64,000 nt of DNA, from assembly GCF_003332825.1 (NCBI RefSeq), contig NZ_QIRF01000005.1:92158-156157 (forward strand), given 5' to 3'. The notes beneath the pieces were generated by a model. That model made no database searches, had not been told where the DNA came from, and saw only the letters and a program-made list of their open reading frames with translations. The first letter of the stretch is position 1, and the number at the start of each line of letters is the position of its first letter. This DNA is from Dyella sp. C9. Its GTDB lineage: Bacteria > Pseudomonadota > Gammaproteobacteria > Xanthomonadales > Rhodanobacteraceae. This document shows positions 1 to 19,258 of this stretch, piece by piece. The position numbers were made by a program, and so were the translations under genes.

Positions 1-1115
1 TCCATGGCGATCGGGTGGATCAGGGTGACGTTCATCTTGATGTTGTCACCCGGCATGACCATTTCCACGCCTTGCGGCAGCTCGATCGCGCCGGTCACGT
101 CGGTCGTGCGGAAGTAGAACTGCGGGCGGTAGCCCGTGAAGAACGGGGTGTGACGACCACCTTCGTCCTTCGACAGCACGTACACTTCGGCTTCGAAGTC
201 GGTGTGCGGGGTGATCGTGCCCGGCTTGGCCAGCACCTGGCCGCGCTCGACGTCGTCACGCTTCAGGCCGCGCAGCAGCAGACCGGCGTTGTCGCCTGCC
301 TGGCCCTGGTCCAGCAGCTTGCGGAACATTTCCACGCCGGTCACGGGGGTCTTCTGGGGCGGACGGATGCCCACCACTTCGACTTCGTCACCGACCTTGA
401 TGATGCCGCGCTCGATACGACCGGTCACCACGGTGCCGCGGCCCGAGATCGAGAACACGTCTTCCACCGGCATCAGGAACGGCTGGTCGATCGCGCGCTG
501 CGGCTCCGGAATGTAGGTGTCCAGTGCGTCCACCAGGGCGATGATCGCCGGCACGCCGATTTCCGACTGGTCGCCTTCCAGCGCCAGCTTGGCCGAACCC
601 TTGATGATCGGGGTGTCGTCGCCCGGGAAGTCGTACTTCGACAGCAGCTCGCGCACTTCCATCTCCACCAGCTCGAGCAGCTCGGCGTCGTCCACCATGT
701 CGGCCTTGTTCAGGAACACGACGATGTACGGCACGCCGACCTGGCGCGACAGCAGGATGTGTTCGCGGGTCTGCGGCATCGGGCCGTCAGCGGCCGAGCA
801 CACCAGGATCGCGCCGTCCATCTGCGCCGCACCCGTGATCATGTTCTTCACGTAGTCGGCGTGGCCCGGGCAGTCCACGTGGGCGTAGTGGCGGGTCGGC
901 GATTCGTATTCGACGTGAGCGGTCGAGATCGTGATACCACGGGCCTTTTCTTCCGGCGCCGCGTCGATCGCGTCATACGCCTTGAATTCGCCACCGAAGC
1001 GCTCTGCACCCACCTTGGTCAGTGCGGCCGTCAGCGTCGTCTTGCCGTGGTCCACGTGACCAATCGTGCCGACGTTGACGTGCGGCTTGGTGCGTTCGAA
1101 TTTACCCTTTGCCAT
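1..1115 (-). CDS. tuf: Elongation factor Tu, copy 1 (C-terminus cut by window edge)
   Basis: EF-Tu delivers aminoacyl-tRNA to the ribosome as a GTP complex. The N-terminus [20 protein letters not shown] is followed by the P-loop GHVDHGKT and by DCPGHADY and NKAD motifs. The first 371 residues are present and about 25 C-terminal residues lie beyond base 1. It is the last gene of the rpsL-rpsG-fusA-tuf block, 49 bp behind fusA, with an AGAGG-type ribosome site. It differs from the copy at 17043-18233 at 16 bases and 8 residues. Several substitutions here are odd for EF-Tu: Pro at residues 253 and 257 where the other copy has Thr, and Thr327 where FFKGY has Lys. The identity is certain; whether those residues are real is not. 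Confidence 0.97.
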   Translation of the reverse strand, partial: MAKGKFERTKPHVNVGTIGHVDHGKTTLTAALTKVGAERFGGEFKAYDAIDAAPEEKARGITISTAHVEYESPTRHYAHVDCPGHADYVKNMITGAAQMDGAILVCSAADGPMPQTREHILLSRQVGVPYIVVFLNKADMVDDAELLELVEMEVRELLSKYDFPGDDTPIIKGSAKLALEGDQSEIGVPAIIALVDALDTYIPEPQRAIDQPFLMPVEDVFSISGRGTVVTGRIERGIIKVGDEVEVVGIRPPQKTPVTGVEMFRKLLDQGQAGDNAGLLLRGLKRDDVERGQVLAKPGTITPHTDFEAEVYVLSKDEGGRHTPFFTGYRPQFYFRTTDVTGAIELPQGVEMVMPGDNIKMNVTLIHPIAM

Positions 1116-1164
1116 GACTTAAACCTCTAAAAAGAACGGTATGTGGTGGAGGAAGAAGACCTTA

Positions 1165-3282
<2,118 letters not shown>

Positions 3283-3315
3283 GGTCTTAACCTCTGAAAG
3301 TTCTAGCTGTACTGC

Positions 3316-3783
3316 TTACCAGCGGTAATGCGAGAAGGCCTTGTTGGCCTCTGCCATGCGATGCGTCTCTTCGCGCTTCTTGATCGCGCCACCGCGATTC
3401 TCCGAAGCCTCGAGCAGCTCGGCGGCCAGCTTGCGCGGCATCGAGGTCTCGCCACGCTTGCGGGCGGACTCGATGGCCCAACGCATGGCCAGCGCCATAC
3501 GGCGACCCGGACGCACTTCGACCGGCACCTGGTAGGTGGCGCCGCCGACACGACGGGACTTCACCTCAACCGCCGGAGCGATGTTGTTCAGGGCCTTCTC
3601 GACGAGCTGAACCGGCTCGGCGTGCTTCTCGCCCAGGTGATCGAGCGCGCCGTAGACGATGCTCTCGGCGACGGACTTCTTGCCGCTCTTCATCACCATG
3701 TTGATGAAACGGGCGATCAGCTGGCTGCCATGCTTGGGGTCCGGCAGGACCAGGCGGGCGGGGTGGGAACCTTTACGCGACAT
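3316..3783 (-). CDS. rpsG: 30S ribosomal protein S7
   Basis: Primary 16S rRNA binding protein that nucleates the head of the 30S subunit. It has 155 residues, start [16 protein letters not shown], and carries the conserved [16 protein letters not shown] and [14 protein letters not shown] segments. It sits between rpsL (16 bp gap) and fusA in the str operon. In enterobacteria S7 autoregulates this operon from the rpsL-rpsG gap; here the gap is too short to hold a large control structure. The call rests on whole-length family similarity. Confidence 0.98.
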   Translation of the reverse strand: MSRKGSHPARLVLPDPKHGSQLIARFINMVMKSGKKSVAESIVYGALDHLGEKHAEPVQLVEKALNNIAPAVEVKSRRVGGATYQVPVEVRPGRRMALAMRWAIESARKRGETSMPRKLAAELLEASENRGGAIKKREETHRMAEANKAFSHYRW

Positions 3784-3799
3784 AGTTATTTCCTAAAGA

Positions 3800-4174
3800 T
3801 CAGGACTTCGGGCGCTTGGCGCCGTACTTGGAGCGCGACTGACGGCGCTTGGTGACGCCGGCGCAGTCGAGACTGCCGCGCACCGTGTGGTAACGCACAC
3901 CCGGGAGATCCTTGACGCGGCCGCCACGGATCAGGACCACGGAGTGCTCCTGCAGGTTGTGACCTTCGCCACCGATGTAGCTGATCACCTCGTAGCCGTT
4001 CGTCAGGCGCACCTTGGCGACCTTACGCAGGGCCGAGTTCGGCTTCTTCGGGGTGGTGGTGTAGACGCGCGTGCACACGCCGCGACGCTGCGGGCTGTTC
4101 TGCAAAGCCGGCGAAGCACTCTTGTAGGTCTTCGGGCTGCGGGATTTGCGAACCAACTGGTTGACTGTCGTCAT
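3800..4174 (-). CDS. rpsL: 30S ribosomal protein S12
   Basis: Decoding-centre protein of the 30S subunit, and the classical streptomycin resistance target. It has 124 residues starting [15 protein letters not shown]. The loop [19 protein letters not shown] contains the wild-type Lys of the KPNSALRK region, and the second conserved loop [14 protein letters not shown] is intact, so no streptomycin-resistance substitution is evident. First gene of the rpsL-rpsG-fusA-tuf group; it follows rpoC after a 178 bp gap holding small hairpins. Confidence 0.98.
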   Translation of the reverse strand: MTTVNQLVRKSRSPKTYKSASPALQNSPQRRGVCTRVYTTTPKKPNSALRKVAKVRLTNGYEVISYIGGEGHNLQEHSVVLIRGGRVKDLPGVRYHTVRGSLDCAGVTKRRQSRSKYGAKRPKS

Positions 4175-4200
4175 TGAAGCAGTTCCTGAGAAACATAAAG

Positions 4201-4224
4201 GCAGACCGAACCGGCTCGGTCTGC
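4201..4224 (-). terminator. Hairpin between rpoC and rpsL (possible attenuator)
   Basis: A perfect 9 bp stem, GCAGACCGA and its complement, with a 6-base loop, lies in the 178 bp rpoC-rpsL gap just upstream of rpsL. The following bases on the minus strand (CTTTATGTTTC) are only moderately T-rich, so this may be a partial terminator or an RNA processing site. A second 7 bp stem (4297-4303 with 4311-4317) lies closer to rpoC. Confidence 0.4.
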
Positions 4225-4352
4225 CAAGAAGCGGGAATTTAACATGGGCAGCCCGTCACAGACAAGCTAAGTCCCTGCCATCCATAGCCCGAACACGAGG
4301 CGCAGTCCTTGCGCCTCATTTCGTATGTCAGCGAGCAGAGCCCGGAAGGGGC

Positions 4353-8567
<4,215 letters not shown>

Positions 8568-8583
8568 GGATGTCTCCGAAGAT

Positions 8584-8694
8584 CGGGAATAGGTAATGGA
8601 GAATCGGAAATAGGAAGAGCGGGGAATGGAGGTTCGGGATCGCTGCGGCGCTTCGTGCTTTTGCGATTCCCTATTCCCTATTCCCTACTCCCTC
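8584..8694. repeat. GGGAATAG-type inverted repeat element, copy 1 (rpoB-rpoC gap)
   Basis: The left part (8584-8632) is made of degenerate repeats of GGGAATAGG/GGAAATAGG. The right part (8665-8694) reads GATTCCCTATTCCCTATTCC and onward, the reverse complement theme. The two flank a short centre, so the RNA can fold into a long imperfect hairpin. Similar elements occur at 23219-23304 and 24646-24740, always in gaps between co-directional minus-strand genes. No transposase is linked. Confidence 0.75.
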
Positions 8695-8703
8695 AGCACC
8701 AAC

Positions 8704-12861
<4,158 letters not shown>

Positions 12862-13180
12862 GGTGGGTACCGCCTCGGTTCGCAGTGACGCCGGTGGTGC
12901 ACACACCGGCTGAATTGTGAAAGCTGTGTCTGCCATCGACGGACAAGATGTGCTGCCCTGCCCGTCGCTGATCAAAAAGGCATGAATCAAAGGTCGGCGA
13001 TGGACTGCGGGCCTTTCAGTGCTGTCTTCCCGACGCGTGAAACACAAAACTCAACGATGAAACCCGGTCGTTACAGAACGCATCGCGGGGGGCGACCTTC
13101 TGCAACAGGCAAAGCCCGGGGGCTTACGCCCCCAGGCTTGCTTGACGCTAGATCAAACTGACGGCGCGCAAGGGCGCCAA
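12862..13180 (-). promoter_or_regulatory. rplL-rpoB intergenic leader
   Basis: A 319 bp non-coding gap. It holds a hairpin at 13112-13139 (listed separately) and a 7 bp hairpin at 12890-12910 (GCCGGTG with CACCGGC) about 30 bp before the rpoB start. In enterobacteria the equivalent gap holds a partial terminator and an RNase III site that set the ratio of L7/L12 to RNA polymerase. A similar role here is an inference from position and hairpins. I see no convincing gene in it. Confidence 0.5.
13112..13139 (-). terminator. Partial terminator/attenuator hairpin after rplL
   Basis: A 12 bp stem with one mismatch (AAGCCCGGGGGC against GCCCCCAGGCTT) and a 4-base loop lies 40 bp behind the rplL stop. 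There is no run of T after it on the minus strand, which suits attenuation or processing rather than full termination, since rpoB must be transcribed from upstream. Confidence 0.55.
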
Positions 13181-13552
13181 TTACTTCAGTTCGACCGTGG
13201 CGCCGGCAGCTTCGAGGTCCTTCTTGAACTTCGCAGCGTCTTCCTTCGAAGCGGCTTCCTTCACGACGCCACCGGCCTCGGTCAGGTCCTTGGCTTCCTT
13301 CAGGCCCAGGCCGGTGATGGCGCGGACGGCCTTGATCACGTCGACCTTCTTGTCGCCGGCGCTCTTCAGGATGACGTCGAACTCGGTCTGCTCTTCAGCA
13401 GCCGGGCCGGCGGCAGCCGGGCCAGCAGCCATCATGACCGGGGCAGCGGCGGACACGCCAAACTTCTCTTCGATGGCCTTCACCAGCTCCATCACTTCCA
13501 TCAGCGACTTGGCGGCAACGGCTTCAACGATCTGTTCGTTGGTCAGGGACAT
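13181..13552 (-). CDS. rplL: 50S ribosomal protein L7/L12
   Basis: Stalk protein of the 50S subunit that recruits translational GTPases; it is present in multiple copies per ribosome. It has 123 residues starting [20 protein letters not shown]. An N-terminal dimerisation domain, an Ala/Pro/Gly-rich hinge (about residues 36-53) and a C-terminal factor-binding domain ([20 protein letters not shown] onward) are all visible. It lies 46 bp behind rplJ. Confidence 0.98.
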   Translation of the reverse strand: MSLTNEQIVEAVAAKSLMEVMELVKAIEEKFGVSAAAPVMMAAGPAAAGPAAEEQTEFDVILKSAGDKKVDVIKAVRAITGLGLKEAKDLTEAGGVVKEAASKEDAAKFKKDLEAAGATVELK

Positions 13553-13598
13553 TTTGTATTACCTCTGGAAATTGATTCGATTTAGATAAGCGTCGAAC

Positions 13599-14123
13599 TT
13601 AGGCTTCAGCCGTGGCTTCCGCGGCGACTTCGCCACCGCCCTGCTTGTCGGCCACGGCCTTGACGGCGCGGGCGAACATCGCAGCGGGCTCGGCGAGCAC
13701 GCGGGCCAGCATGGCCAGCGCTTCTTCGCGGGTCGGCAGCGAGGCCAGCACGTCCACATGGGCAGCCGGCAGCAGCTTGCCTTCCACGGAGACGACTCGG
13801 GCCTTCAGCTTGTCATTGGTCTTCGCGAATTCCTTGATCAGGCGACCGGCAGCACCGGGCTCCTCCATCGAGAACGCGTACAGCAGCGGACCGGTCAGGG
13901 CGTCCTTGACGACCTCGAACTCGGTACCACCGACGGCGCGCGAAGCGAGCGTGTTCTTGGCAACCTTCAGGAACACACCGCTTTCACGGGCCTTCTTGCG
14001 CATCGCGGTCATCTGTTCGACCGTGGTGCCCGCGTACTCGACAGCGACCAAGGAGTGAGCCTTCGCGGCAACTTCTGCCAGTTCGGCGACTACTTCTTGC
14101 TTCTGAGAGAGATTCAGAGCCAT
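13599..14123 (-). CDS. rplJ: 50S ribosomal protein L10
   Basis: Base of the L7/L12 stalk and translational regulator of its own operon. I choose the start [20 protein letters not shown] at 14123, giving 174 residues, because a GGAGG site (AAAGTGGAGGAGTGATATGG) precedes it. The open frame continues 46 codons upstream through leader RNA and is not protein-like there. The 339 bp upstream gap carries an L10-leader-like structure. Confidence 0.97.
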   Translation of the reverse strand: MALNLSQKQEVVAELAEVAAKAHSLVAVEYAGTTVEQMTAMRKKARESGVFLKVAKNTLASRAVGGTEFEVVKDALTGPLLYAFSMEEPGAAGRLIKEFAKTNDKLKARVVSVEGKLLPAAHVDVLASLPTREEALAMLARVLAEPAAMFARAVKAVADKQGGGEVAAEATAEA

Positions 14124-14308
14124 ATCACTCCTCCACTTTGAAATCCGCTTGCGACTCCTGCCGCTTGCGGTCCTGAGCGACGCCATCCGTGACGTCGGGG
14201 ATCGTAGTGATCCCGGGTGGTGGCCTTTCCAGAACAACGATTCCAGAAGGGGCAGCACCATCTGCGCAGGCCAGGCTCGCGAAGAACCCGATTAAGCGAA
14301 CCCGCTAG

Positions 14309-14357
14309 CCACGACGGCGTTTCCTTGCCAACACGAGCTCCCTGCTCGTCGTCGTGG
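14309..14357 (-). ncRNA. Putative ribosomal protein L10 leader (autoregulatory mRNA structure)
   Basis: On the minus strand an outer 8 bp stem (CCACGACG with CGTCGTGG, bases 14309-14316 and 14350-14357) encloses an inner 6 bp hairpin (ACGAGC, loop, GCTCGT, 14333-14349). Between them lies an A/G-rich internal segment including AAGGAAACG. L10 leaders of this layout bind the L10-(L12)4 complex upstream of rplJ to repress rplJL translation. Position and architecture fit; no covariance model could be run. Confidence 0.6.
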
Positions 14358-14418
14358 CGCGCTGATCGCGCCTGCGGTCTTTGACGGCGGCGTCGGCTTC
14401 GAAGCCTCGGCTGCCCTC

Positions 14419-14452
14419 AAAAACGTGCCTGCACCGGCAGTACCGGTGCAGG
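14419..14452 (-). terminator. Intrinsic terminator after rplA
   Basis: A perfect 10 bp stem CCTGCACCGG/CCGGTGCAGG with a 5-base loop (14428-14452) is followed on the minus strand by CACGTTTTTG, i.e. a T5 run (14419-14423). It lies 10 bp behind the rplA stop, so rplKA and rplJL may be partly separate transcripts. Confidence 0.65.
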
Positions 14453-14462
14453 ACTTGAACAC

Positions 14463-15170
14463 TTACTTGGTCGACACCGTCAGGGTCGACGCGTCGACCG
14501 GCACGCCCACGCCCATGGTGGACGACAGGGCGATCTTCTGCAGGTACTGACCCTTGGCGGTGGCCGGCTTGGCCTTCAGCAGGTCGTTGACCAGCGCGTT
14601 GAGGTTGTCCGCGAGCTGGGCAGCGTCGAAGCTGGCCTTGCCGATGGTGGCGTGGATGATGCCCGCCTTGTCGTTGCGGAACTTCACCTGGCCGGCCTTG
14701 GCGTTCTTGACGGCCGTGGCGACGTCGGCGGTGACCGAGCCGTCCTTCGGGTTCGGCATCAGGCCACGGGGGCCGAGCAGCTGGCCGAGCTTACCGACCA
14801 CGCGCATCGCGTCCGGCGTGGCGATCACGCGACCGAAGTCGAGATCACCCGCCTGCATGCGCTCGGCCAGGTCGTCCATGCCGACGGCGTCGGCACCGGC
14901 GGCCTTGGCAGCCTCGGCCTTTTCACCGGCCGGCACGAACACGGCGACCTTGACGGTCTTGCCGGTGCCGTGCGGCAGCAGCGAGGAGCCGCGCACGCCC
15001 TGGTCGGACTTCTTGGCGTCGATGCCGAGGCGGACGGCAACGTCCACCGACTCGGCGAACTTGGCCTTGGCGTTGTTCTTGACGATGTTCAGGGCTTCTT
15101 CCAGGCCATAGAGCTTGCCCGGCTGCACTGCGGCCTGGGCCGCCTTCATACGCTTCGTGATCTTTGCCAT
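14463..15170 (-). CDS. rplA: 50S ribosomal protein L1
   Basis: L1 stalk protein; it moves deacylated tRNA out of the E site and in enterobacteria represses the rplKA mRNA. It has 235 residues, start [20 protein letters not shown]. The conserved GRLMPNPKxGTVT-type segment appears as [12 protein letters not shown]. It starts 3 bp after the rplK stop, so the two are translationally coupled. A terminator-like hairpin follows its stop. Confidence 0.98.
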   Translation of the reverse strand: MAKITKRMKAAQAAVQPGKLYGLEEALNIVKNNAKAKFAESVDVAVRLGIDAKKSDQGVRGSSLLPHGTGKTVKVAVFVPAGEKAEAAKAAGADAVGMDDLAERMQAGDLDFGRVIATPDAMRVVGKLGQLLGPRGLMPNPKDGSVTADVATAVKNAKAGQVKFRNDKAGIIHATIGKASFDAAQLADNLNALVNDLLKAKPATAKGQYLQKIALSSTMGVGVPVDASTLTVSTK

Positions 15171-15173
15171 GTC

Positions 15174-15602
15174 TTAGCCCTCCACCACCAAGCCCATGCT
15201 GCGCGCGCTACCGGCAATGGTGCGCACCGCGGCATCCAGATCAGCAGCCGTGAGATCCGGCTCCTTCTGCTTCGCAACGTCTTCCAGCTGCTTGCGGGTG
15301 ATCTTGCCCACCTTGTCGGTGTTCGGCTTGGACGAACCCTTGGCAACACCCGTGACCTTCTTGATCAGGATCGAAGCCGGCGGGGTCTTGGTGATAAAGG
15401 TGAAGCTACGGTCGGAGTAGGCCGTGATGATCACGGGGATCGGCAGACCCGGCTCCATCTTCTGCGTGGCGGCATTGAACGCCTTGCAGAATTCCATGAT
15501 GTTCAGGCCGCGCTGGCCGAGGGCGGGACCCACCGGCGGCGACGGGTTGGCCTGGCCGGCCTTGACCTGCAGCTTGATATAGCCAGTAACTTTCTTTGCC
15601 AT
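15174..15602 (-). CDS. rplK: 50S ribosomal protein L11
   Basis: Binds the GTPase-associated centre of 23S rRNA; needed for stringent-response sensing and the target site of thiopeptides. The start is [20 protein letters not shown] (142 residues), preceded by AGGAAATTCC. The N-terminal Pro-rich switch ([14 protein letters not shown]) and C-terminal RNA-binding domain ([12 protein letters not shown]) are present. The frame is open 34 codons upstream, but that part matches no L11. Confidence 0.98.
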   Translation of the reverse strand: MAKKVTGYIKLQVKAGQANPSPPVGPALGQRGLNIMEFCKAFNAATQKMEPGLPIPVIITAYSDRSFTFITKTPPASILIKKVTGVAKGSSKPNTDKVGKITRKQLEDVAKQKEPDLTAADLDAAVRTIAGSARSMGLVVEG

Positions 15603-15765
15603 TGGAATTTCCTCGCGAGTATTAGCGCCTTGCGGCTCCTCGCAGTGTTGTCGTCCTTGAGAGAGGAAGGCCCGCCATCCCGCGAACCCCAGAAACACGG
15701 ACACGCCGGGCTAAAAGACCCCAGCGTGAACCGCGTAGTTTAGAGACTGATCAAGTTTTAAGCAA

Positions 15766-15780
15766 GCCCCATGCCGGGGC
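15766..15780 (-). terminator. Weak hairpin after nusG
   Basis: A 5 bp stem GCCCC/GGGGC with a 5-base loop is followed on the minus strand by TTGCTTAAAAC. It lies between nusG and rplK. It is short and weak and may not terminate; rplK is usually read through or has its own promoter in this 184 bp gap. Confidence 0.3.
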
Positions 15781-15786
15781 CGTCGA

Positions 15787-16347
15787 TCAGGCCTTCTCGA
15801 CCTGGCCGAATTCCAGCTCGACCGGGGTCGAACGGCCGAAAATGAGCACCGCAACGCGCAGGCGGCTCTTTTCGTAGTTGACTTCCTCGACCACGCCGTT
15901 GAAATCGTTGAACGGACCGTCGATGACGCGGACCATCTCGCCCGGCTCGAACAGCACCTTCGGCTTGGGCTTTTCCACGCCCTCGCGGACGCGGCTGAGA
16001 ATGGCGTCGGCCTCGGAGTCGCGGATCGGCAGGGGGCGATCGGCGGTGCCGCCGATGAAACCCATGACCTTCGGGGTCTCCTTGACCAGATGCCAGCATT
16101 CGTCGTCGATGCGCGGCGCCTTGCCCTCGGTGTCCGTCTCGATCTGCACGAGAACGTAACCCGGGAAGAACTTGCGCTCGCTGCGGCGCTTCTGGCCGCT
16201 ACGCATCTCGATGACCTCTTCGGTCGGCACCAGCACTTCGCCGAACTTCTCTTCCATGCCGGCGCGGCGAATCCGCTCGTCCAGCGAGCGCTTCACCTGG
16301 TTCTCGAAGCCCGAATAGGCGTGCACCACATACCAACGCTTGCTCAT
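15787..16347 (-). CDS. nusG: Transcription termination/antitermination factor NusG
   Basis: Couples RNA polymerase to ribosomes and Rho and suppresses pausing. It has 186 residues beginning [20 protein letters not shown]. The NGN domain occupies the first 120 residues and a KOW domain follows ([20 protein letters not shown]). It is 9 bp behind secE, forming the usual secE-nusG pair ahead of rplK. Confidence 0.98.
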   Translation of the reverse strand: MSKRWYVVHAYSGFENQVKRSLDERIRRAGMEEKFGEVLVPTEEVIEMRSGQKRRSERKFFPGYVLVQIETDTEGKAPRIDDECWHLVKETPKVMGFIGGTADRPLPIRDSEADAILSRVREGVEKPKPKVLFEPGEMVRVIDGPFNDFNGVVEEVNYEKSRLRVAVLIFGRSTPVELEFGQVEKA

Positions 16348-16356
16348 GCCATCACC

Positions 16357-16752
16357 TCACGTACCGAGCTTGAGCAGCCAGTCGAGCACGACCGACTTCA
16401 GGATCAAATCGATCAGGCCCAGCAGCAGCGAAAGGACGATGACCACGACAATGATGATGCCGGTCGTCTTGAGCGTCTCGTCGCGGGTGGGCCAGACCAC
16501 CTTGCGCAGTTCGAACTGCGATTCACCGAGGAACGCGCGCACGCGACGACCCGGCGCCGTGAAGGCCGAAATGGCCAGCGAAGCGACCAACGCCACCAGC
16601 ACTCCCAGGAGGAGCACCGACTGCGGGATCGCGCCGTCACTGCCGAACCACGAATACGCAAAAATGCCGGCAGCCAGCACCAGCACGGCCAGCACCAGCT
16701 TGGCGATATCGGCGCCATTGGCGCCCTTGGTCGGTTCTGCCTTCGTATTCAT
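16357..16752 (-). CDS. secE: Preprotein translocase subunit SecE
   Basis: Small essential subunit of the SecYEG inner-membrane channel. The start MNTKAEPTKGANGADIAKLV gives 131 residues with three membrane segments (about 16-35, 42-62 and 98-125), as in E. coli SecE. The conserved cytoplasmic signature FELRKVVWPTRDET precedes the last helix. The frame is open 37 codons upstream but runs towards the tRNA-Trp gene, so I reject that extension. Confidence 0.96.
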   Translation of the reverse strand: MNTKAEPTKGANGADIAKLVLAVLVLAAGIFAYSWFGSDGAIPQSVLLLGVLVALVASLAISAFTAPGRRVRAFLGESQFELRKVVWPTRDETLKTTGIIIVVVIVLSLLLGLIDLILKSVVLDWLLKLGT

Positions 16753-16833
16753 GCGACGTGATCGGATGAGAGAGGCATCGACCGGGCTACGGCCTGTATG
16801 CCATCCACCATCCGTCGTGGATCCTCGGGAAGA

Positions 16834-16909
<76 letters not shown>

Positions 16910-17042
16910 ATGAAATGGGTGAAGTCGCTCGCCTTGCTGCCGCAAGGTGGGATCTTTTGACCCCGGCCCTGGGTGGGGCAGCCTCGGCCACCCTCCCCGG
17001 TTCCTTGCAGCCCGCAGAGCGGGCGACTTCCCAGTCTACAGC

Positions 17043-18233
17043 TTACTTGATGACCTTGGCCACCACGCCGGCGCCGACGGTACGGCCGCCTTCGCGAATG
17101 GCGAAGCGCAGACCCTGATCCATGGCGATCGGGTGGATCAGGGTGACGTTCATCTTGATGTTGTCACCCGGCATGACCATTTCCACGCCTTCCGGCAGCT
17201 CGATCGCGCCGGTCACGTCGGTCGTGCGGAAGTAGAACTGCGGGCGGTAGCCCTTGAAGAACGGGGTGTGACGACCACCTTCGTCCTTCGACAGCACGTA
17301 CACTTCGGCTTCGAAGTCGGTGTGCGGGGTGATCGTGCCCGGCTTGGCCAGCACCTGGCCACGCTCGACGTCGTCACGCTTCAGGCCGCGCAGCAGCAGA
17401 CCGGCGTTGTCGCCTGCCTGGCCCTGGTCCAGCAGCTTGCGGAACATTTCCACGCCGGTCACGGTGGTCTTCTGGGTCGGACGGATGCCCACCACTTCGA
17501 CTTCGTCACCGACCTTAATGATGCCGCGCTCGATACGACCGGTCACCACGGTGCCGCGGCCCGAGATCGAGAACACGTCTTCCACCGGCATCAGGAACGG
17601 CTGGTCGATCGCGCGCTGCGGCTCCGGAATGTAGGTGTCCAGTGCGTCCACCAGGGCGATGATCGCCGGCACGCCGATTTCCGACTGGTCGCCTTCCAGC
17701 GCCAGCTTGGCCGAACCCTTGATGATCGGGGTGTCGTCGCCCGGGAAGTCGTACTTCGACAGCAGCTCGCGCACTTGCATCTCACCCAGATCTAGCAGCT
17801 CGGCGTCGTCAACCATGTCGGCCTTGTTCAGGAACACGACGATGTACGGCACGCCGACCTGGCGCGACAGCAGGATGTGTTCGCGGGTCTGCGGCATCGG
17901 GCCATCAGCGGCCGCGCACACCAGGATCGCGCCGTCCATCTGCGCCGCACCCGTGATCATGTTCTTCACGTAGTCGGCGTGGCCCGGGCAGTCCACGTGG
18001 GCGTAGTGGCGGGTCGGCGATTCGTATTCGACGTGCGCGGTCGAGATCGTGATACCACGGGCCTTTTCTTCCGGCGCCGCGTCGATCGCGTCATACGCCT
18101 TGAATTCGCCACCGAAGCGCTCTGCACCCACCTTGGTCAGTGCAGCCGTCAGCGTCGTCTTGCCGTGGTCCACGTGACCAATCGTGCCGACGTTGACGTG
18201 CGGCTTGGTGCGTTCGAATTTACCCTTTGCCAT
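17043..18233 (-). CDS. tuf: Elongation factor Tu, copy 2
   Basis: Complete EF-Tu of 396 residues ending [11 protein letters not shown], in the tRNA-tuf-tRNA(Trp)-secE context (the tufB position). GTPase motifs [20 protein letters not shown] and the domain 2/3 [11 protein letters not shown] and FFKGYRPQF motifs are canonical. In the segment near residues 147-153 it reads [12 protein letters not shown] where copy 1 and most EF-Tu read [12 protein letters not shown]. The coding bases there differ in a tight cluster (17777-17793). Identity is certain; copy homogenisation is clearly incomplete. Confidence 0.98.
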   Translation of the reverse strand: MAKGKFERTKPHVNVGTIGHVDHGKTTLTAALTKVGAERFGGEFKAYDAIDAAPEEKARGITISTAHVEYESPTRHYAHVDCPGHADYVKNMITGAAQMDGAILVCAAADGPMPQTREHILLSRQVGVPYIVVFLNKADMVDDAELLDLGEMQVRELLSKYDFPGDDTPIIKGSAKLALEGDQSEIGVPAIIALVDALDTYIPEPQRAIDQPFLMPVEDVFSISGRGTVVTGRIERGIIKVGDEVEVVGIRPTQKTTVTGVEMFRKLLDQGQAGDNAGLLLRGLKRDDVERGQVLAKPGTITPHTDFEAEVYVLSKDEGGRHTPFFKGYRPQFYFRTTDVTGAIELPEGVEMVMPGDNIKMNVTLIHPIAMDQGLRFAIREGGRTVGAGVVAKVIK

Positions 18234-18297
18234 ACGTCTAAAACCCCGATGGAGTCGAATGATGAAAAGTGGAATGGTACCGCGGGCCGCGGTGAGA

Positions 18298-18373
<76 letters not shown>

Positions 18374-18400
18374 ACAAAAAACACCTTAAGACGACTTCAA

Positions 18401-18474
<74 letters not shown>

Positions 18475-18504
18475 CTGGTTGAATCAGCCTTTGCGGAAAT
18501 CGTC

Positions 18505-18590
18505 TGGTGGAGGGAGGTGGATTCGAACCACCGAAGGCGTAAGCCAGCAGATTTACAGTCTGCCCCCGTTGGCCGCTTGGGTATCCCTCC
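18505..18590 (-). tRNA. tRNA-Tyr (anticodon GTA)
   Basis: An 86-base class II tRNA with acceptor GGAGGGA/TCCCTCC, anticodon loop CTGTAAA, a long variable arm (CTGGCTTACGCCTTC), T-arm GGTGGTTCGAATCCACC and encoded CCA. First gene of the tRNA-tuf transcript. Confidence 0.98.
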
Positions 18591-18604
18591 AACAAAGAAC
18601 GGCT

Positions 18605-18633
18605 ATTGTGTGGATCAGCCCGGTGGCTGTCAA
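18605..18633 (-). promoter_or_regulatory. Sigma-70 promoter of the tRNA-tuf operon
   Basis: On the minus strand a perfect -35 TTGACA (18633-18628), a 17-base spacer and a -10 CACAAT (18610-18605) lie just upstream of tRNA-Tyr, whose 5' end is at 18590. The short distance to the tRNA fits a strong stable-RNA promoter. Confidence 0.75.
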
Positions 18634-18695
18634 CACCTGTCGCAGAAAAAATGACGTTTTCCTGCGTTTTTTTTTCACTGCGCCGCCGGGACGGC

Positions 18696-19184
18696 TCAGG
18701 CGTTCTCCGCCACGTGCGCGTCGACCAGCTGCTCCATCTCCTTGGACAGGTCCATCAGCTTCATCGCCTGCTCCTGCAACTGGCGCTCGCGATCATCGCG
18801 TGGCTGCCATGCAGGCACGGAGGTGGGCTTGCCGTCGGGCGCGTCCAGCGCCACGAAGACCATCACGCAACTGGTCGCCAGGTGGTGCTCGTCCTTCTTC
18901 AGGTCGCGCGCCAGCACATCCACCGCCATGTGCATGCTGGAACGGCCGGTGTGGATCAGCCGCGCGCGCACCGTCACCAGGTCGCCAATGAGGATCGGCG
19001 CCACGAACTGGATGCCACTGACCGCCGCGGTCACGCAGTACGCCCCGCTCCACGCCACGGCGCAGGCATAGCCGGCCTGGTCGATCCACTTCATCACCAT
19101 GCCGCCGTGCACCTTGCCGCCGAAGTTGACGTCGGTCGGCTGGGCCAGGAAACGGAAGTTCACTTCGTGCTGCTTGCCGGGCAT
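18696..19184 (-). CDS. Acyl-CoA thioesterase, hotdog fold (YciA/ACOT-like)
   Basis: Cytosolic enzyme predicted to hydrolyse acyl-CoA thioesters to free acid and CoA. It has 162 residues with the hotdog signature FGGKVHGGMVMKWIDQAG near residues 21-38, including the NFGG..HGG..M..D pattern of the ACOT7/YciA group, and a Glu-rich helical C-terminus. It stands alone between the tRNA operon promoter and a GNAT gene on the same strand. Substrate chain length cannot be inferred. Confidence 0.85.
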   Translation of the reverse strand: MPGKQHEVNFRFLAQPTDVNFGGKVHGGMVMKWIDQAGYACAVAWSGAYCVTAAVSGIQFVAPILIGDLVTVRARLIHTGRSSMHMAVDVLARDLKKDEHHLATSCVMVFVALDAPDGKPTSVPAWQPRDDRERQLQEQAMKLMDLSKEMEQLVDAHVAENA

Positions 19185-19258
19185 GGATCAGGGACTCCGG
19201 AATTCGGGAAGAACGCCATTATGCGCCGCGACCGATGGTCGCATACAGCCGACCAAGG

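Larger units (their letters stand above)
14124..14462 (-). promoter_or_regulatory. rplA-rplJ intergenic region with L10 control region
   Basis: A 339 bp gap without a gene. Downstream of rplA it begins with a hairpin and T-run (14419-14452), then an L10-leader-like stem structure (14309-14357), then about 180 bases to the rplJ ribosome site. A promoter for rplJL should lie between the terminator and the leader; I could not pick one with confidence. Confidence 0.6.

Noticed and set aside
12862..13047. 62-codon N-terminal extension of RpoB
   Set aside because: Not conserved in RpoB, and it runs through the hairpin-bearing leader; [10 protein letters not shown] is the family start.
14124..14261. 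46-codon extension of L10
   Set aside because: Lies in leader RNA; a GGAGG site precedes the normal MALNLSQKQ start.
16921..17030. 8 bp inverted repeat GAAGTCGC/GCGACTTC flanking the tuf-tRNA(Trp) gap
   Set aside because: Short and 94 bp apart; likely chance in GC-rich sequence.
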